From assembly GCF_000243255.1 (NCBI RefSeq), contig NZ_CM001436.1:1152077-1216076 (forward strand): a DNA stretch of 64,000 bases, in the 5' to 3' direction. The stretch comes from Methanoplanus limicola DSM 2279 (lineage in GTDB: Archaea; Halobacteriota; Methanomicrobia; Methanomicrobiales; Methanomicrobiaceae). Position 1 is the stretch's first letter; each line of letters opens with the position of its first letter. The notes under the pieces were generated by a model, which saw nothing but the letters and a program-made list of their open reading frames with translations, did no database searches and was not told where the DNA came from. This document shows positions 28,073-38,149 of the stretch, piece after piece. The translations under genes were made by a program, and so were the position numbers.

Positions 28073-29029
28073 ATGAAAGGAACCACTGAGATAAAAAAGA
28101 TACGAAGAATGGTTTACGGTGTGATGTCTGAGAGTGCACCGGAAACTCCCTTAAAGAGGATATTCAATTATCTGATGTTCCTTGTAATTACAGTCAATAT
28201 CATCTTTGTAAACCTTGAAACAATACCAAATCTCTCCTCAGCCGTCCTAAACCTGTTCTATGCATTTTACGGACTTTCAATGCTCATATTCATCATCGAA
28301 TATATCCTGAGAGTCTGGTTCTCAGTTGAGGATAATAGATATAAATATAAATACTCCATAAAGGGCCGCATAAAATACATACTCTCACCATATGCAATTA
28401 TTGATCTCCTTGTATTGATCCCGTTCCTGATACCGGACCTGATTCCGGCAGATTACAAAACAAACGCCTTAAGGCTCCTGAAACTATTCATAATACTCAA
28501 ATTAATCAGGTATTCACAGTCTTTGCAGGGAATTACAAATGTATTTTACTCAAAGAAAAAAGAGCTTGCAATGCTCATCTACATGCTCTTTTTCCTCCTG
28601 GTGCTCGTCTCAACCCTGATGTACTATGTAGAAAACAAGGCCCAGCCGGAGAGTTTTTCAAGCATTCCGGCAACAATGTGGTGGGGAGTAATCACACTTA
28701 CGACAGTCGGCTATGGTGACATGTATCCCATAACTCCGCTTGGCAAAGTGCTTGGTGCACTTGTTGCAATACTTGGAATCGGACTCTTCGCCCTTCCGGC
28801 CGGTATTCTCGCCTCCGGGTTCTACGAGCAGTTTTCAGATAAAAAAGAAGAAGAAAATATGGAAGATAATCAGGAAAATGAAAGACAAAAAGAGACAGAC
28901 CCCGGCACCACAGATAAAGAAGAATACGGAAACGAACCTCAATACAACAATTCAGACAACCCGGATATAAATATGATTAAATGCCCGGACTGCGGTGCGG
29001 AAATCATTCTGACAGTGAATAAGAAATGA
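28073..29029 (+). CDS. Voltage-gated-type potassium channel
   Basis: 318 residues with six membrane segments and a pore. The S4-like helix NALRLLKLFIILKLIRYSQSL carries regularly spaced basic residues; the selectivity filter is TLTTVGYGDMYP in the P-loop between S5 and S6. After S6 (GALVAILGIGLFALPAGILASGF) comes a highly charged, probably disordered cytoplasmic tail of about 65 residues ending in CPDCGAEIILTV. That end looks like half a zinc knuckle and might pair between subunits. It sets membrane potential or K+ flux and fits a salt-adapted lifestyle. Convergent with ilvD. Confidence 0.9.
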   Translation: MKGTTEIKKIRRMVYGVMSESAPETPLKRIFNYLMFLVITVNIIFVNLETIPNLSSAVLNLFYAFYGLSMLIFIIEYILRVWFSVEDNRYKYKYSIKGRIKYILSPYAIIDLLVLIPFLIPDLIPADYKTNALRLLKLFIILKLIRYSQSLQGITNVFYSKKKELAMLIYMLFFLLVLVSTLMYYVENKAQPESFSSIPATMWWGVITLTTVGYGDMYPITPLGKVLGALVAILGIGLFALPAGILASGFYEQFSDKKEEENMEDNQENERQKETDPGTTDKEEYGNEPQYNNSDNPDINMIKCPDCGAEIILTVNKK

Positions 29030-29088
29030 GATACTGTCAGAACCCGATAAACAGATAAATACACAATAATAAAAAAATATATTCTGGA

Positions 29089-30738
29089 TTATTCGGTGAC
29101 GGCACCTTTATCCGCCTGACCGACCATCTTTGAATATCTGGCTAAAACACCTTTGAGATCTTTTTTCAGAGGCCTGAAATTATCAAGACGGCTCTTCATC
29201 TCATCCTCTGAAATATTCAGGTCAAGCCTCCTCTCAAAGAGGTCGATCTCAATCTCATCGCCTTCCTCAACAATACCAATCGGCCCGCCTGCCGCTGCTT
29301 CCGGAGCCACATGGCCTATGCACGGCCCCCTTGTCCCGCCGGAGAATCTCCCGTCAGTAATAAGAGCGACCTTAGTGTAACCAAGACCCATCAGGGCAGA
29401 TGTCGGAGAGAGCATCTCCGGCATCCCCGGCCCACCTTTTGGCCCTTCATACCTGATAACAATGACATCACCTTCACTTATCTTCTTAGCAAGAATCGCA
29501 TCCATAGCATCCATCTCACCCTCAAAAACCCTTGCAGGTCCTCTGTGCCTCCACATATCATCGTTGACAGCCGCACATTTAATGACACAACCTGAAGGAG
29601 CAAGGCTTCCTTTCAGAATTCTGAGTCCTCCTCCGGCATGTTCAGGAGAATCAGGACATTTTATAACCGCTTCATTGAGGTATTTTACAGAATCGGCAAT
29701 CGCCTGTACAGAAATACCTGAAACTGTCATCGTATCCTCAAGGTACCTCTCAATCTGTTTAAAAACCGCCGGAATACCGCCTGACCTGTGCAGAGTCTGC
29801 ATCGAATGAGGCCCTCCGGGCTGCATCGCACATATATGCGGCACAACATCCCCCACCTTATTGAAATCCTCAAGGTTGAAAGGAAGTTCTGCCTCGGTTG
29901 CGATAGCCATAAGATGAAGAACTGTATTCGTTGAACCGCCAAGTGCCATATCGACCCTGACGGCATTTCTCATACTCTGCATCGTAATGATATCCCTCGG
30001 CTTAATATCGTCTTTTACAAGCTGAACCGATCTCCTGCCGGTCTCATATGCAATCCTCATCTTAGCGGCATCAACCGCAGGAATTGCAGCACATCCCGGA
30101 AGGGACATACCCATAGCCTCAGTCATGCAGGCCATAGTATTGGCAGTATAAAGCCCCTGGCAGCTCCCGCACCCGGGCATTGCATCGCACTCAATCTCAA
30201 AAAGTTCATCCTCAGTCATACTTCCGGCTGCGACCTTACCGACACCCTCAAATACATCAGTCAGTGAAACTTCACAGCCCTCATGGTAACCCGGAAGCAT
30301 ATTACCTCCAGTGATAACAATCGCAGGAATATTGCATCGTGCGGCTGCCATAAGCATACCAGGCACAATCTTATCGCAGGTGCAGATGCAGACAAGTCCG
30401 TCAAACCTGTGCGCCTGAATCATAAGTTCAACAGAATCAGCTATATTCTCCCTTGAAGGAAGTGAGTATCTCATACCCTCATGTCCCATTGCAATTCCAT
30501 CACAGATGCCTATTGTATTAAACTCAAAAGGAACACCGCCCTCTGCTGCAATACCCTCACGCACCCTTCCGGCAACCAACCGGAGGTTGATATGCCCCGG
30601 AACAATATCATTCCATGAGTTTGCAACACCTATAAAAGGCTTATGCATCTCATTTTCAGTGATTCCAAGGGCACGGATCAGTGACCTGTTGGGTGCACGC
30701 GCATACCCTGATTTGACTTCGTCACTTCTCATATTCAT
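29089..30738 (-). CDS. ilvD: Dihydroxy-acid dehydratase
   Basis: Fe-S enzyme that dehydrates the dihydroxy acids made by IlvC to 2-oxoisovalerate and 2-oxo-3-methylvalerate. Cluster-binding Cys are in [12 protein letters not shown] and [31 protein letters not shown] and [19 protein letters not shown] are family hallmarks. At 549 residues it has the normal length. It is the one step missing from the 5-14.6 kb cluster and stands alone here. Two in-frame ATGs lie at the start (30738 and 30732); either works. Confidence 0.97.
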   Translation of the reverse strand: MNMRSDEVKSGYARAPNRSLIRALGITENEMHKPFIGVANSWNDIVPGHINLRLVAGRVREGIAAEGGVPFEFNTIGICDGIAMGHEGMRYSLPSRENIADSVELMIQAHRFDGLVCICTCDKIVPGMLMAAARCNIPAIVITGGNMLPGYHEGCEVSLTDVFEGVGKVAAGSMTEDELFEIECDAMPGCGSCQGLYTANTMACMTEAMGMSLPGCAAIPAVDAAKMRIAYETGRRSVQLVKDDIKPRDIITMQSMRNAVRVDMALGGSTNTVLHLMAIATEAELPFNLEDFNKVGDVVPHICAMQPGGPHSMQTLHRSGGIPAVFKQIERYLEDTMTVSGISVQAIADSVKYLNEAVIKCPDSPEHAGGGLRILKGSLAPSGCVIKCAAVNDDMWRHRGPARVFEGEMDAMDAILAKKISEGDVIVIRYEGPKGGPGMPEMLSPTSALMGLGYTKVALITDGRFSGGTRGPCIGHVAPEAAAGGPIGIVEEGDEIEIDLFERRLDLNISEDEMKSRLDNFRPLKKDLKGVLARYSKMVGQADKGAVTE

Positions 30739-30948
30739 TACCCAGTTAAAAGGTTATAATCAATAATAAAACCGCCCCGGATATGCGAATATGTACAATT
30801 AAAAAAAATCGCAGAGAAGAAAATTATTTATCAATTCAGCCCAATTCAACCATTACAGAGAACCGGAAATCAGCAATAAAAACTATATCACATTAATAAA
30901 ATATGTAAAACATCGGAGGACTACTTTTTTTTAACAGGAGAAAACAAT

Positions 30949-32163
30949 ATGAATGATGAACAGGCAGATGATGACAAAATCATCATAAAAGCGGAGAACA
31001 TCTACAAGATATTTGGCCCTAAACCACAGAAAATACTAAAATATCTTGATGAGAAATGCTCCAAAGACGATATTCGTGAAAAAACAAACCACATTGTTGC
31101 ATTAAACAATGTCTCTTTTGAAGTCTTTGAAGGGGAAACCTTTGTAATTATGGGCCTTTCAGGTTCAGGAAAATCAACCATTCTGAGATGCATCAACAGG
31201 CTGATAGACCCTACAAAAGGAAAGATCACAATAAAAGGCAGTGACATAACCGCCATGGACGAAGAGGAACTCCTCCAGGCAAGACGCCATCTGATGGGGA
31301 TGGTATTTCAGAATTTTGCACTCCTCCCACACAGAAAAATTATTGACAATGTTGCATTCGGCCTTGAAATACAGGGAAAATCCGAGGAAGAGAGATATAA
31401 AGCAGCAGAAGAGGCACTTGACCTTGTCGGGCTTGAAGGATATGGCGACAGTTATCCGGACCAGCTTTCAGGCGGAATGAAGCAGAGAGTCGGCCTTGCA
31501 AGGGCACTTGCAAGTTCTCCGGACATTCTGCTGATGGATGAGGCATTTTCTGCACTTGACCCCCTTATCAGGCGTGATATGCAGGACGAACTCATAGAGA
31601 TCAGGGAACGACTGAACAAAACGATAATCTTTGTGACACATGACCTTGATGAAGCCCTGAAACTGGGTGACAGAATTGCACTTATGAAGGACGGAAAGGT
31701 AATCCAGATAGGAACACCCGAAGAGATCCTCACAAACCCCGAAAATGCCTATGTAGAGCGTTTTGTTGAGGACGTTGATATGGCAAGGGTTCTATTTGCA
31801 AAAGACATAATGAAAAAACCTGAACCACTGGTATCCCTCACAGCCGGGCCAAATGTTGCCCTTCACATGATGAAGGAGTACGGAATTTCAAGTGTCTTCG
31901 TTGCCGGAAGAAACCGCGTCCTTGAAGGCCTTATAATGGTGGATGACGCAGTGCGCGCAGCAAAGGAGAAGAAGACAATAAATGAAGTTATGGTACGTGA
32001 CATTCCGGTTATAAACCTTGAAGAACCTGTTACCAGCATAATTCCCATGATAGCAGACAGTCGTTATCCTATAGCGGTTGTAAACAGTGAAAGGAAAATA
32101 AAAGGAATAATAGTCAGAGGAACTGTTCTTGCAGCAATTGGCAGAAAGGAGGGTGAAGAATAA
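30949..32163 (+). CDS. opuAA: Glycine betaine/proline ABC transporter ATPase with CBS pair
   Basis: ATP-binding subunit of an OpuA/ProU-type importer for the compatible solute glycine betaine. Walker A is GLSGSGKST, the signature QLSGGMKQRVGLARAL, Walker B ILLMDEAFSALDP. After residue 280 come two CBS domains (DIMKKPEPLVSLT, then MVRDIPVINLEEP), which in OpuA sense ionic strength. AACAGGAG precedes ATG 30949, and an AT-rich TATA-like box lies near 30890-30905. It overlaps the permease gene by one base. Confidence 0.94.
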   Translation: MNDEQADDDKIIIKAENIYKIFGPKPQKILKYLDEKCSKDDIREKTNHIVALNNVSFEVFEGETFVIMGLSGSGKSTILRCINRLIDPTKGKITIKGSDITAMDEEELLQARRHLMGMVFQNFALLPHRKIIDNVAFGLEIQGKSEEERYKAAEEALDLVGLEGYGDSYPDQLSGGMKQRVGLARALASSPDILLMDEAFSALDPLIRRDMQDELIEIRERLNKTIIFVTHDLDEALKLGDRIALMKDGKVIQIGTPEEILTNPENAYVERFVEDVDMARVLFAKDIMKKPEPLVSLTAGPNVALHMMKEYGISSVFVAGRNRVLEGLIMVDDAVRAAKEKKTINEVMVRDIPVINLEEPVTSIIPMIADSRYPIAVVNSERKIKGIIVRGTVLAAIGRKEGEE

Positions 32164-33074
32164 TGTCAGCGCAGCCTTCGATCCCAAAACTGCCCCTCGG
32201 CGGGATAGTCGAAGCGATCGTGGAATGGATACAGATCAACCTTGGATGGCTTCTTGACGGGATAACTGAGATACTTGATGCACTTATTGGGGTGGCAGAA
32301 TATATTCTGACAGTAATTCCTCCTGTCCTTATGGCACTGGTAATCTCCGGAATTATGTATTTCCTTGTCAGAAGAAAAGCATTGTTCAATAACGAACCAA
32401 CATCACCCAGGACTAAAAACGGACTCAAACTCCTTCAGCTCCCGCTAATGACATTAGTGTGCCTGCTTCTGATATGGGACCTCCAGCTATGGGACGACGC
32501 TATGGAAACTCTGGCTCTCGTAATTGTCGCAGCAGTGATCTCACTGATAATCGGAATTCCAATAGGGATCCTCGCAGCAAAAAGCGAGAGTCTTGAGGGT
32601 CTGATGAGGGTTATTCTTGACTTCATGCAGACAATGCCGTCCTTTGTATATCTTATACCGGCAGTGATATTCTTCGGGCTTGGTGAAGTTCCGGGTGTCA
32701 TCGCTACTGTCATCTTCTCAATGCCCCCGGCAATCAGGCTGACCGAACTTGGAATCAGGCAGATTCCAAAGGAACTTGTTGAAGTTGCAGATGCCTTCGG
32801 TGCAAAGCCGTCCCAGAAACTCGTAAAGGTCGAACTTCCGGTGGCGATGCCCACCATTATGGCCGGCGTGAACCAGTGTATAATGCTGGCACTCTCAATG
32901 ACCGTCATTGCATCCATGATAGGTGCAGGCGGACTTGGATATCAGGTATTATACGGAATTCAGAGGGTGGATATCGGCACCGGATTTGAGGCAGGACTTG
33001 CCATTGTAATCATCGCAATTATCCTTGACAGACTGACACAGAATATCATCCATGTCAGGGGACAGCAGGGTTAA
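32163..33074 (+). CDS. opuAB: Glycine betaine/proline ABC transporter permease
   Basis: ProW/OpuAB-type membrane subunit of 303 residues with about six or seven helices. The EAA-like coupling loop is visible as ELVEVADAFGAKPSQKLVKVELPVAMPTI, and GAGGLGYQVLYGIQRVDIGTGFEAG is typical of betaine permeases. An N-terminal amphipathic stretch of about 60 residues precedes the first core helix. It overlaps opuAA and is followed by the binding protein after a 89-bp gap with a hairpin. Confidence 0.94.
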   Translation: MSAQPSIPKLPLGGIVEAIVEWIQINLGWLLDGITEILDALIGVAEYILTVIPPVLMALVISGIMYFLVRRKALFNNEPTSPRTKNGLKLLQLPLMTLVCLLLIWDLQLWDDAMETLALVIVAAVISLIIGIPIGILAAKSESLEGLMRVILDFMQTMPSFVYLIPAVIFFGLGEVPGVIATVIFSMPPAIRLTELGIRQIPKELVEVADAFGAKPSQKLVKVELPVAMPTIMAGVNQCIMLALSMTVIASMIGAGGLGYQVLYGIQRVDIGTGFEAGLAIVIIAIILDRLTQNIIHVRGQQG

Positions 33075-33119
33075 TTATAAATAATATCTACAGGTTAAGT
33101 TTAGATGTAAAACTGAAAT

Positions 33120-33139
33120 TTTTGCCCAGTTTGGCAAAA
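33120..33139 (+). terminator. Intercistronic hairpin between permease and binding-protein genes
   Basis: TTTTGCC and GGCAAAA form a 7-bp stem with a 6-nt loop, followed by ATTAATTTTTT. It lies inside the transporter operon, so it more likely tunes or stabilises the downstream message than ends all transcription. Confidence 0.45.
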
Positions 33140-33163
33140 TATTAATTTTTTGGTCGTGTATTT

Positions 33164-34048
33164 ATGAAATTAATCAACAAAAGAATAGTTATGGTCGCTC
33201 TGATCGCAATTGCAGCGGTAATGATTGCAGGATGTACAGATCAGGGAACAGAAACAGCCCAGAAAGGGAAAATAACAGGTATTGAGCCGGGCGCAGGAAT
33301 CATGATGATGACCGAGAAGGCCATTGAGGAATATGGCCTCGATTATGATCTTGTCTCAAGCAGCAGCGCAGGAATGGCATCCGAACTCACAAAGGCAATA
33401 CAGAATGAGAAATGGATTGTCGTTACAGGATGGACACCACACTGGAAATTTGCAAGATATGATCTCAAGTACCTTGATGATCCAAAAGGAGTCTATGGCG
33501 GAGAAGAGTACATCGCCACACTTGCAAGGACGGGACTTTCGGAGGACAAGCCCGATCTATATTCAGTTCTTGAGCGTTTCCACTGGACACCGGCAGACAT
33601 GGAATCCGTAATGCTTGATGCAGAAAACGGAATGAAACCGGAAGACGCAGCAGAGAAATGGGTTGAAAACAATCCGGAAACTGTCACGGAATGGATCGGA
33701 GATGTATCATCAGACGGTGAGAAAGTTAAGATCGGATATGTCCTCTGGGATTCCGAGATTGCAAGCACAAATGTTGTAAAACTGGTCCTTGAAAAGGCAG
33801 GATTTGACGTTGAAACATCTGCTGTCGATGCAGGCCCGCTCTATCAGGCGGTCTCAGATGGTGATGTTGACTTTACAGTTTCAGCCTGGCTTCCGGCAAC
33901 CCATCAGAGTTATCTGGACAAATACGGCGATAAAATCGTAGTTGTCAGAAAGAACCTTGAAGGAGCAAAAGTCGGACTTGTTGTTCCGGCATATGTTACT
34001 ATCAGCTCTATTGACGAACTGAACAGTGTCAAAGAGAAATTTGCATAA
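33164..34048 (+). CDS. opuAC: Glycine betaine-binding lipoprotein
   Basis: Substrate-binding protein of the OpuA system, held at the membrane by a lipid: VALIAIAAVMIAGC gives the lipobox with Cys24. The type II binding fold has GWTPHWKFARYDLKYLDDP and VSAWLPATHQSYLDKYGD, whose Trp residues form the aromatic cage for quaternary ammonium groups in this family. Length 294. A strong terminator follows directly. Only one binding protein is present, after the permease. Confidence 0.93.
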   Translation: MKLINKRIVMVALIAIAAVMIAGCTDQGTETAQKGKITGIEPGAGIMMMTEKAIEEYGLDYDLVSSSSAGMASELTKAIQNEKWIVVTGWTPHWKFARYDLKYLDDPKGVYGGEEYIATLARTGLSEDKPDLYSVLERFHWTPADMESVMLDAENGMKPEDAAEKWVENNPETVTEWIGDVSSDGEKVKIGYVLWDSEIASTNVVKLVLEKAGFDVETSAVDAGPLYQAVSDGDVDFTVSAWLPATHQSYLDKYGDKIVVVRKNLEGAKVGLVVPAYVTISSIDELNSVKEKFA

Positions 34049-34060
34049 ATTTTTTTAAAG

Positions 34061-34086
34061 AGAAAGCCTCAGGCTTTCTTTTTTTT
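34061..34086 (+). terminator. Intrinsic-type terminator after opuAC
   Basis: AGAAAGCC-TCA-GGCTTTCT is a perfect 8-bp stem with a 3-nt loop, followed by T7. It lies 13 bp after the opuAC stop and ends the transporter operon. Confidence 0.75.
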
Positions 34087-34287
34087 ATGACGGATCTAAT
34101 GGCCAAAGGAGGCACATAAATCCGTATTTTTTCCAGGATTAACTGTAATTTTGGCTATTAAAGAGTTATTCAGTTCATGCAGGGTATATTAGCCTGTACA
34201 TGATCTGAATGCTAAAAACAGGACCTAAACGAAAAATCTGAAAAATTACAGATATAATAAAAATCAATCAGAGAAGAAGGAGATAAA

Positions 34288-35607
34288 ATGACAGTATATT
34301 CAGAAAACCAGGAGAAGATGGGGAGAATAATTGATGCAAAGGTAACAAAATCCAAGTGGAAGGACTGGAAATGGCAGATTGCACATTCAATAAAAGACCT
34401 GGATACCTTTGAGAAAGTCACCGGAGTGAAGTTTACAGAAGATGAGAGAAGTTCTTTCAAAAAAACTACAGAGAAATTCCCGTTCAGCACAACGCCATAT
34501 TATGCATCGCTGATAGATGCCGATAATTTCAGGAATGACCCCGTATTTATGCAGGCATTTCCTTCAGAATCAGAACTGATTATTGACAGGAAATGTGAAA
34601 TGTCTGACCCTCTTGCAGAGGATAAGGACAGACCTGTTGAATGCATAACCCACAGGTACCCTGACAGAGTTCTCTTCACTGTAAGCAATGTCTGTGCAAT
34701 GTACTGCCGGCACTGTACACGGAAGAGAAAAGTTGGTGATCAGGACTCAATACCCGGAAAAGATAAGATTAAAGCCGGAATTGAATATATAAGAAATAAT
34801 CCGTCTATAAGGGACGTTCTGCTCTCCGGAGGAGATCCCCTCATGCTTCCGGACGAATATCTCGACTGGATATTGTCTGAAATACGGGCAATACCCCATG
34901 TTGAAATAATCAGGATTGGTTCAAGAGTACCTGTTGTTCTTCCCTACAGGATTACAGAAGAGCTTGTCGGTATTATAAGAAAGCACCATCCGGTATGGCT
35001 CAATACCCATTTCAACCACCCAAAAGAGATCACTGCATCGTCAAGAGAAGCACTGAGAATGCTTGCAGATGGCGGAATTCCGCTTGGAAACCAGTCTGTT
35101 CTTCTTTCAGGCATAAATGACTGCCCGAGAATTATGAAAGCGCTCAATCAAAAGCTCGTCTATAACCGTGTAAGGCCGTATTATATGTACCAGTGCGATC
35201 TGTCAGAGGGCCTGACCCATTTCAGAACACCTGTCGGAAAGGGCATTGAGATAATCGAGAGCCTGATTGGCCATACGAGCGGTCTTGCAGTGCCGACTTA
35301 TGTAATTGACGCTCCCGGAGGAGGAGGTAAAATTCCGATTATGCCAAACTACCTCATCTCCTGGTCAACTAACAAGGTTATTCTCAGGAATTATGAGGGA
35401 GTTATCACAACCTACAAAGAGCCTGACAGCTACGAGCAGATCTACTGCGACCGTAACTGCGAGGAATGTCAGCTTCAGCTGATGCTTGATGACGCAGACG
35501 AATCAAAAGCAGTCGGAGTCGAGAAACTGCTCTCAGATTACGATAAAACCATCGCGCTTGTCCCTGAGAACAATGAAAGGATGGAAAGAAGAAATGAGTC
35601 CCGATAG
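34288..35607 (+). CDS. ablA: Lysine 2,3-aminomutase
   Basis: Radical-SAM, PLP-dependent enzyme that turns L-lysine into beta-lysine, the first step to the osmolyte Nepsilon-acetyl-beta-lysine. The cluster motif is CAMYCRHC (C-x3-C-x2-C); [21 protein letters not shown] and [15 protein letters not shown] are hallmarks. The C-terminal [12 protein letters not shown] is also present, as in KamA. AAGGAGA precedes ATG 34288. The acetyltransferase gene overlaps its end by 14 nt, so the pathway is one operon. Confidence 0.95.
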   Translation: MTVYSENQEKMGRIIDAKVTKSKWKDWKWQIAHSIKDLDTFEKVTGVKFTEDERSSFKKTTEKFPFSTTPYYASLIDADNFRNDPVFMQAFPSESELIIDRKCEMSDPLAEDKDRPVECITHRYPDRVLFTVSNVCAMYCRHCTRKRKVGDQDSIPGKDKIKAGIEYIRNNPSIRDVLLSGGDPLMLPDEYLDWILSEIRAIPHVEIIRIGSRVPVVLPYRITEELVGIIRKHHPVWLNTHFNHPKEITASSREALRMLADGGIPLGNQSVLLSGINDCPRIMKALNQKLVYNRVRPYYMYQCDLSEGLTHFRTPVGKGIEIIESLIGHTSGLAVPTYVIDAPGGGGKIPIMPNYLISWSTNKVILRNYEGVITTYKEPDSYEQIYCDRNCEECQLQLMLDDADESKAVGVEKLLSDYDKTIALVPENNERMERRNESR

Positions 35608-36433
35608 TCTCACAGAAATCGGGAATTCACTCATCCAGCACGGAAATTTAAACAGCCGAATTTATATTATGAAGATGGGGGAGGACGATCCATCCAATCT
35701 CATTTCAGAGACTGAAAAACTTGCCTCAGAAAATGGCTATGGAAAGATATTCGGCAAAATTCCGGAGGTGAAGGCAGGATATTTCAGAGACGCCGGGTAC
35801 ACTGAAGAGGCTTTCGTGCCGGAATTTTTCAGGGGCAGGGAAAATGCAGTATTTCTCTCCAGATTTCTCAGTGATGAGAGAAAAATCAGTAAAACCTGGG
35901 AAAAAGAAGATGAAATTCTCAGAAAATGCCTTGAAAGGAGGAGTAAAAAAAGAGAGAATAAAGCCCTTCCTGAAGGGCTTACAGTAAAAGTCGCAGGAGA
36001 AGAAGACATATTATCTCTGTGCAGACATTTTGCAGCGGTATTTGAGACCTATCCCTTCCCTGTAGATGACCCTGATTTCATCCGGAAATCAATAGATGAA
36101 GGGACAGTATATCTCATTGTAAAGAGAGGAGATGAGATAATTGCCGCATCATCTGCTGAAGCAGATTATGATTACAAAAATGCCGAGATGACCGACTTTG
36201 CCGTAAGTCCGGCTGCACGCGGGATGGGAATTGCGGGGTACCTTCTCCGGGAGATGGAGAAGATAATGAAAGAGAGGGGCATAATATTATTTTACACAAT
36301 TGCAAGGTCACTTGAGGCACCGATGAATTATACATTTGCAGGTGCAGGCTACTCATATGCCGGAAGACTTCTCAATAATACAAATATCTGCGGAAGTTTT
36401 GAGAGCATGAATGTCTGGTATAAAAAAATATAA
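35594..36433 (+). CDS. ablB: Beta-lysine N6-acetyltransferase
   Basis: GNAT enzyme that acetylates the epsilon-amino group of beta-lysine, finishing the compatible solute Nepsilon-acetyl-beta-lysine known from methanogens under salt stress. The acetyl-CoA motif is [53 protein letters not shown] is the typical AblB end. Length 279 from ATG 35594, which lies within the last codons of ablA. Longer in-frame starts at 35486 or 35573 would run through ablA and are not family-like. Confidence 0.93.
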   Translation: MSPDSLTEIGNSLIQHGNLNSRIYIMKMGEDDPSNLISETEKLASENGYGKIFGKIPEVKAGYFRDAGYTEEAFVPEFFRGRENAVFLSRFLSDERKISKTWEKEDEILRKCLERRSKKRENKALPEGLTVKVAGEEDILSLCRHFAAVFETYPFPVDDPDFIRKSIDEGTVYLIVKRGDEIIAASSAEADYDYKNAEMTDFAVSPAARGMGIAGYLLREMEKIMKERGIILFYTIARSLEAPMNYTFAGAGYSYAGRLLNNTNICGSFESMNVWYKKI

Positions 36434-36510
36434 CACATAAATACAGAAACTAAAAAAAAGATCTCCCCCACCCCGGTTTACAGTGTTAAAAGCACCGCCC
36501 GGACAGTATT

Positions 36511-36918
36511 TCACCTGCTCTGGGAAATTACAGACAATGCCTCCCCTGCAAAATCAAAGTAGGAATGAACAAACTGGAATACAAGTGCAACCGAGTAGAT
36601 CAACAGAAGAAAAACAAGCATAAATACAAGATACCATCTTTTTTCCCGGATACCATTAACTATCTCTGAAATCAGCGGCACTGAAGGTATTGCAACAAAA
36701 ACTATCAGAAAGGCTGCAAACATCAGAATTACAGCTATATGAGCATCACCTATACCCGAATCATTATAGATAAAATCAAAGCCGGCAGCGAATATAGTCT
36801 TATAGCTGAGAATGGTTGCAATTAATAACAGGCCAAAGAAAGATGAGTATGAACCGATAATTCCTGTCTCTTCTGCGTCAAAATAAATTTTTCCTGAAAA
36901 TCCCGCCTTTTTATTCAT
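36511..36918 (-). CDS. Small membrane protein, function unknown
   Basis: 135 residues from ATG 36918, with three hydrophobic segments: SYSSFFGLLLIATILSY, IAVILMFAAFLIVFVAIPSVPL and WYLVFMLVFLLLIYSVALVF. I do not recognise the family. An in-frame TTG at 36942 overlaps the TATA box, so ATG 36918 is chosen; it sits about 29 bp from the box, the spacing of a leaderless archaeal message. A dyad between box and start suggests tight regulation. Confidence 0.6.
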   Translation of the reverse strand: MNKKAGFSGKIYFDAEETGIIGSYSSFFGLLLIATILSYKTIFAAGFDFIYNDSGIGDAHIAVILMFAAFLIVFVAIPSVPLISEIVNGIREKRWYLVFMLVFLLLIYSVALVFQFVHSYFDFAGEALSVISQSR

Positions 36919-36924
36919 CAGATA

Positions 36925-36954
36925 GTGGTATTTGCACCACAATTTAAATATATC
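36925..36954 (-). promoter_or_regulatory. TATA box with overlapping GTGGT-N6-ACCAC operator
   Basis: Reading leftwards, a TATA box (ATATTTAAAT at about 36943-36954) is followed by GTGGTGCAAATACCAC (36940-36925), an exact 5-6-5 dyad, then ATG 36918. A regulator bound here would cover the transcription start. The half-site TGGTGC recurs in the leuA/cimA region. Confidence 0.5.
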
Positions 36955-37102
36955 ACTATTATATGAGAGGATAACCAGTTATTTTTAATCAGGTAGATTG
37001 CGATATATTTATGACTGAATTTGACCTAACCATTAAAATTAAATTCAACATTACTTTTTACAAAAAAACGCCGGAAACAGATAATGGCACCGGACAATAA
37101 AA

Positions 37103-38149
37103 ATGTCACAGATTACAAATAAAAAAGAAAAAATCAGAGAGACAGTACGTAACCGGAGTTTTACTAAACTTCTGGACTTCTCAGGTGAGGAGATACTGTA
37201 CTTAATTGACCTTTCAAAGGAAATTAAGCAGGCAAAACTTGAGAAGAGAGAGAAAAAATACCTAAGCGGCAGAAACATTGCCCTGATATTTGAAAAAAAC
37301 TCCACAAGGACACGCTGCGCCTTTGAGACGGCAGCATATGATCAGGGGGCAAATGTTACATATTTAGGCCCTGAAGGATCGCAGCTTGGCAAAAAGGAGA
37401 CCATAAAAGATACTGCAAGGGTACTCGGCCGGTACTATGATGCAATAGAATACAGGGGTTTTTCACAGGATAATGTAGAGATTTTAGCGGATTCTGCCGG
37501 GGTCCCGGTATACAACGGACTTACGGATGAGTTCCACCCCACTCAGATTATGGCGGACCTTCTGACCATTACCGAGCACTCAGATAAGCCCTTAAACGAG
37601 ATTAAACTCTGCTACATGGGAGATGGCAGGAATAATGTCGCCAATTCGCTTCTTGTCGGCGGTGCGAAACTAGGCATGGACATCAGGATTTGCAGCCCGG
37701 AAACTCTGCGTCCCGCAGAATCATTGATAAAAAAATGCTCAGAAATCGCTGAATCTACCGGAGCAAGGCTCAAACTTACGGAAGAAATCAGTGAGGCAGT
37801 GAATGGTGCAGATTTCCTGTATACAGACGTATGGGTATCTATGGGCGAGCCTGAAGAAGTATGGAATGAAAGAATCTCCCTCCTTCTTCCGTACCAGATA
37901 AATATGGACATTATTGAAAAGACCTGTAACCCGGATGTCCTCTTCATGCACTGCCTGCCGGCATTTCATAACCGGGACACAATTATCGGGGAGAAGATCT
38001 ATGAGAAGACAGGGCTTGAATGCCTGGAAGTCTCTGATGAGGTCTTTGAATCAGACTACTCCATCGTATTTGATCAGGCTGAAAACCGTATGCACACCAT
38101 AAAGGCAGTGATGATTGCCACGCTTTCAGATTATCCTGAAACCATATGA
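37103..38149 (+). CDS. arcB: Ornithine carbamoyltransferase, catabolic type
   Basis: Cleaves citrulline with phosphate to ornithine and carbamoyl phosphate in the arginine deiminase pathway. The carbamoyl-phosphate site is [12 protein letters not shown], with [14 protein letters not shown] and [40 protein letters not shown] is the form seen in catabolic enzymes. Length 348. It heads the arcB-arcC-arcA operon with ATGA overlaps. GCGATATATTTATG at about 36999-37012 is the likely TATA box, giving a leader of about 65 nt. An anabolic ArgF role is possible but less likely in this context. Confidence 0.9.
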   Translation: MSQITNKKEKIRETVRNRSFTKLLDFSGEEILYLIDLSKEIKQAKLEKREKKYLSGRNIALIFEKNSTRTRCAFETAAYDQGANVTYLGPEGSQLGKKETIKDTARVLGRYYDAIEYRGFSQDNVEILADSAGVPVYNGLTDEFHPTQIMADLLTITEHSDKPLNEIKLCYMGDGRNNVANSLLVGGAKLGMDIRICSPETLRPAESLIKKCSEIAESTGARLKLTEEISEAVNGADFLYTDVWVSMGEPEEVWNERISLLLPYQINMDIIEKTCNPDVLFMHCLPAFHNRDTIIGEKIYEKTGLECLEVSDEVFESDYSIVFDQAENRMHTIKAVMIATLSDYPETI

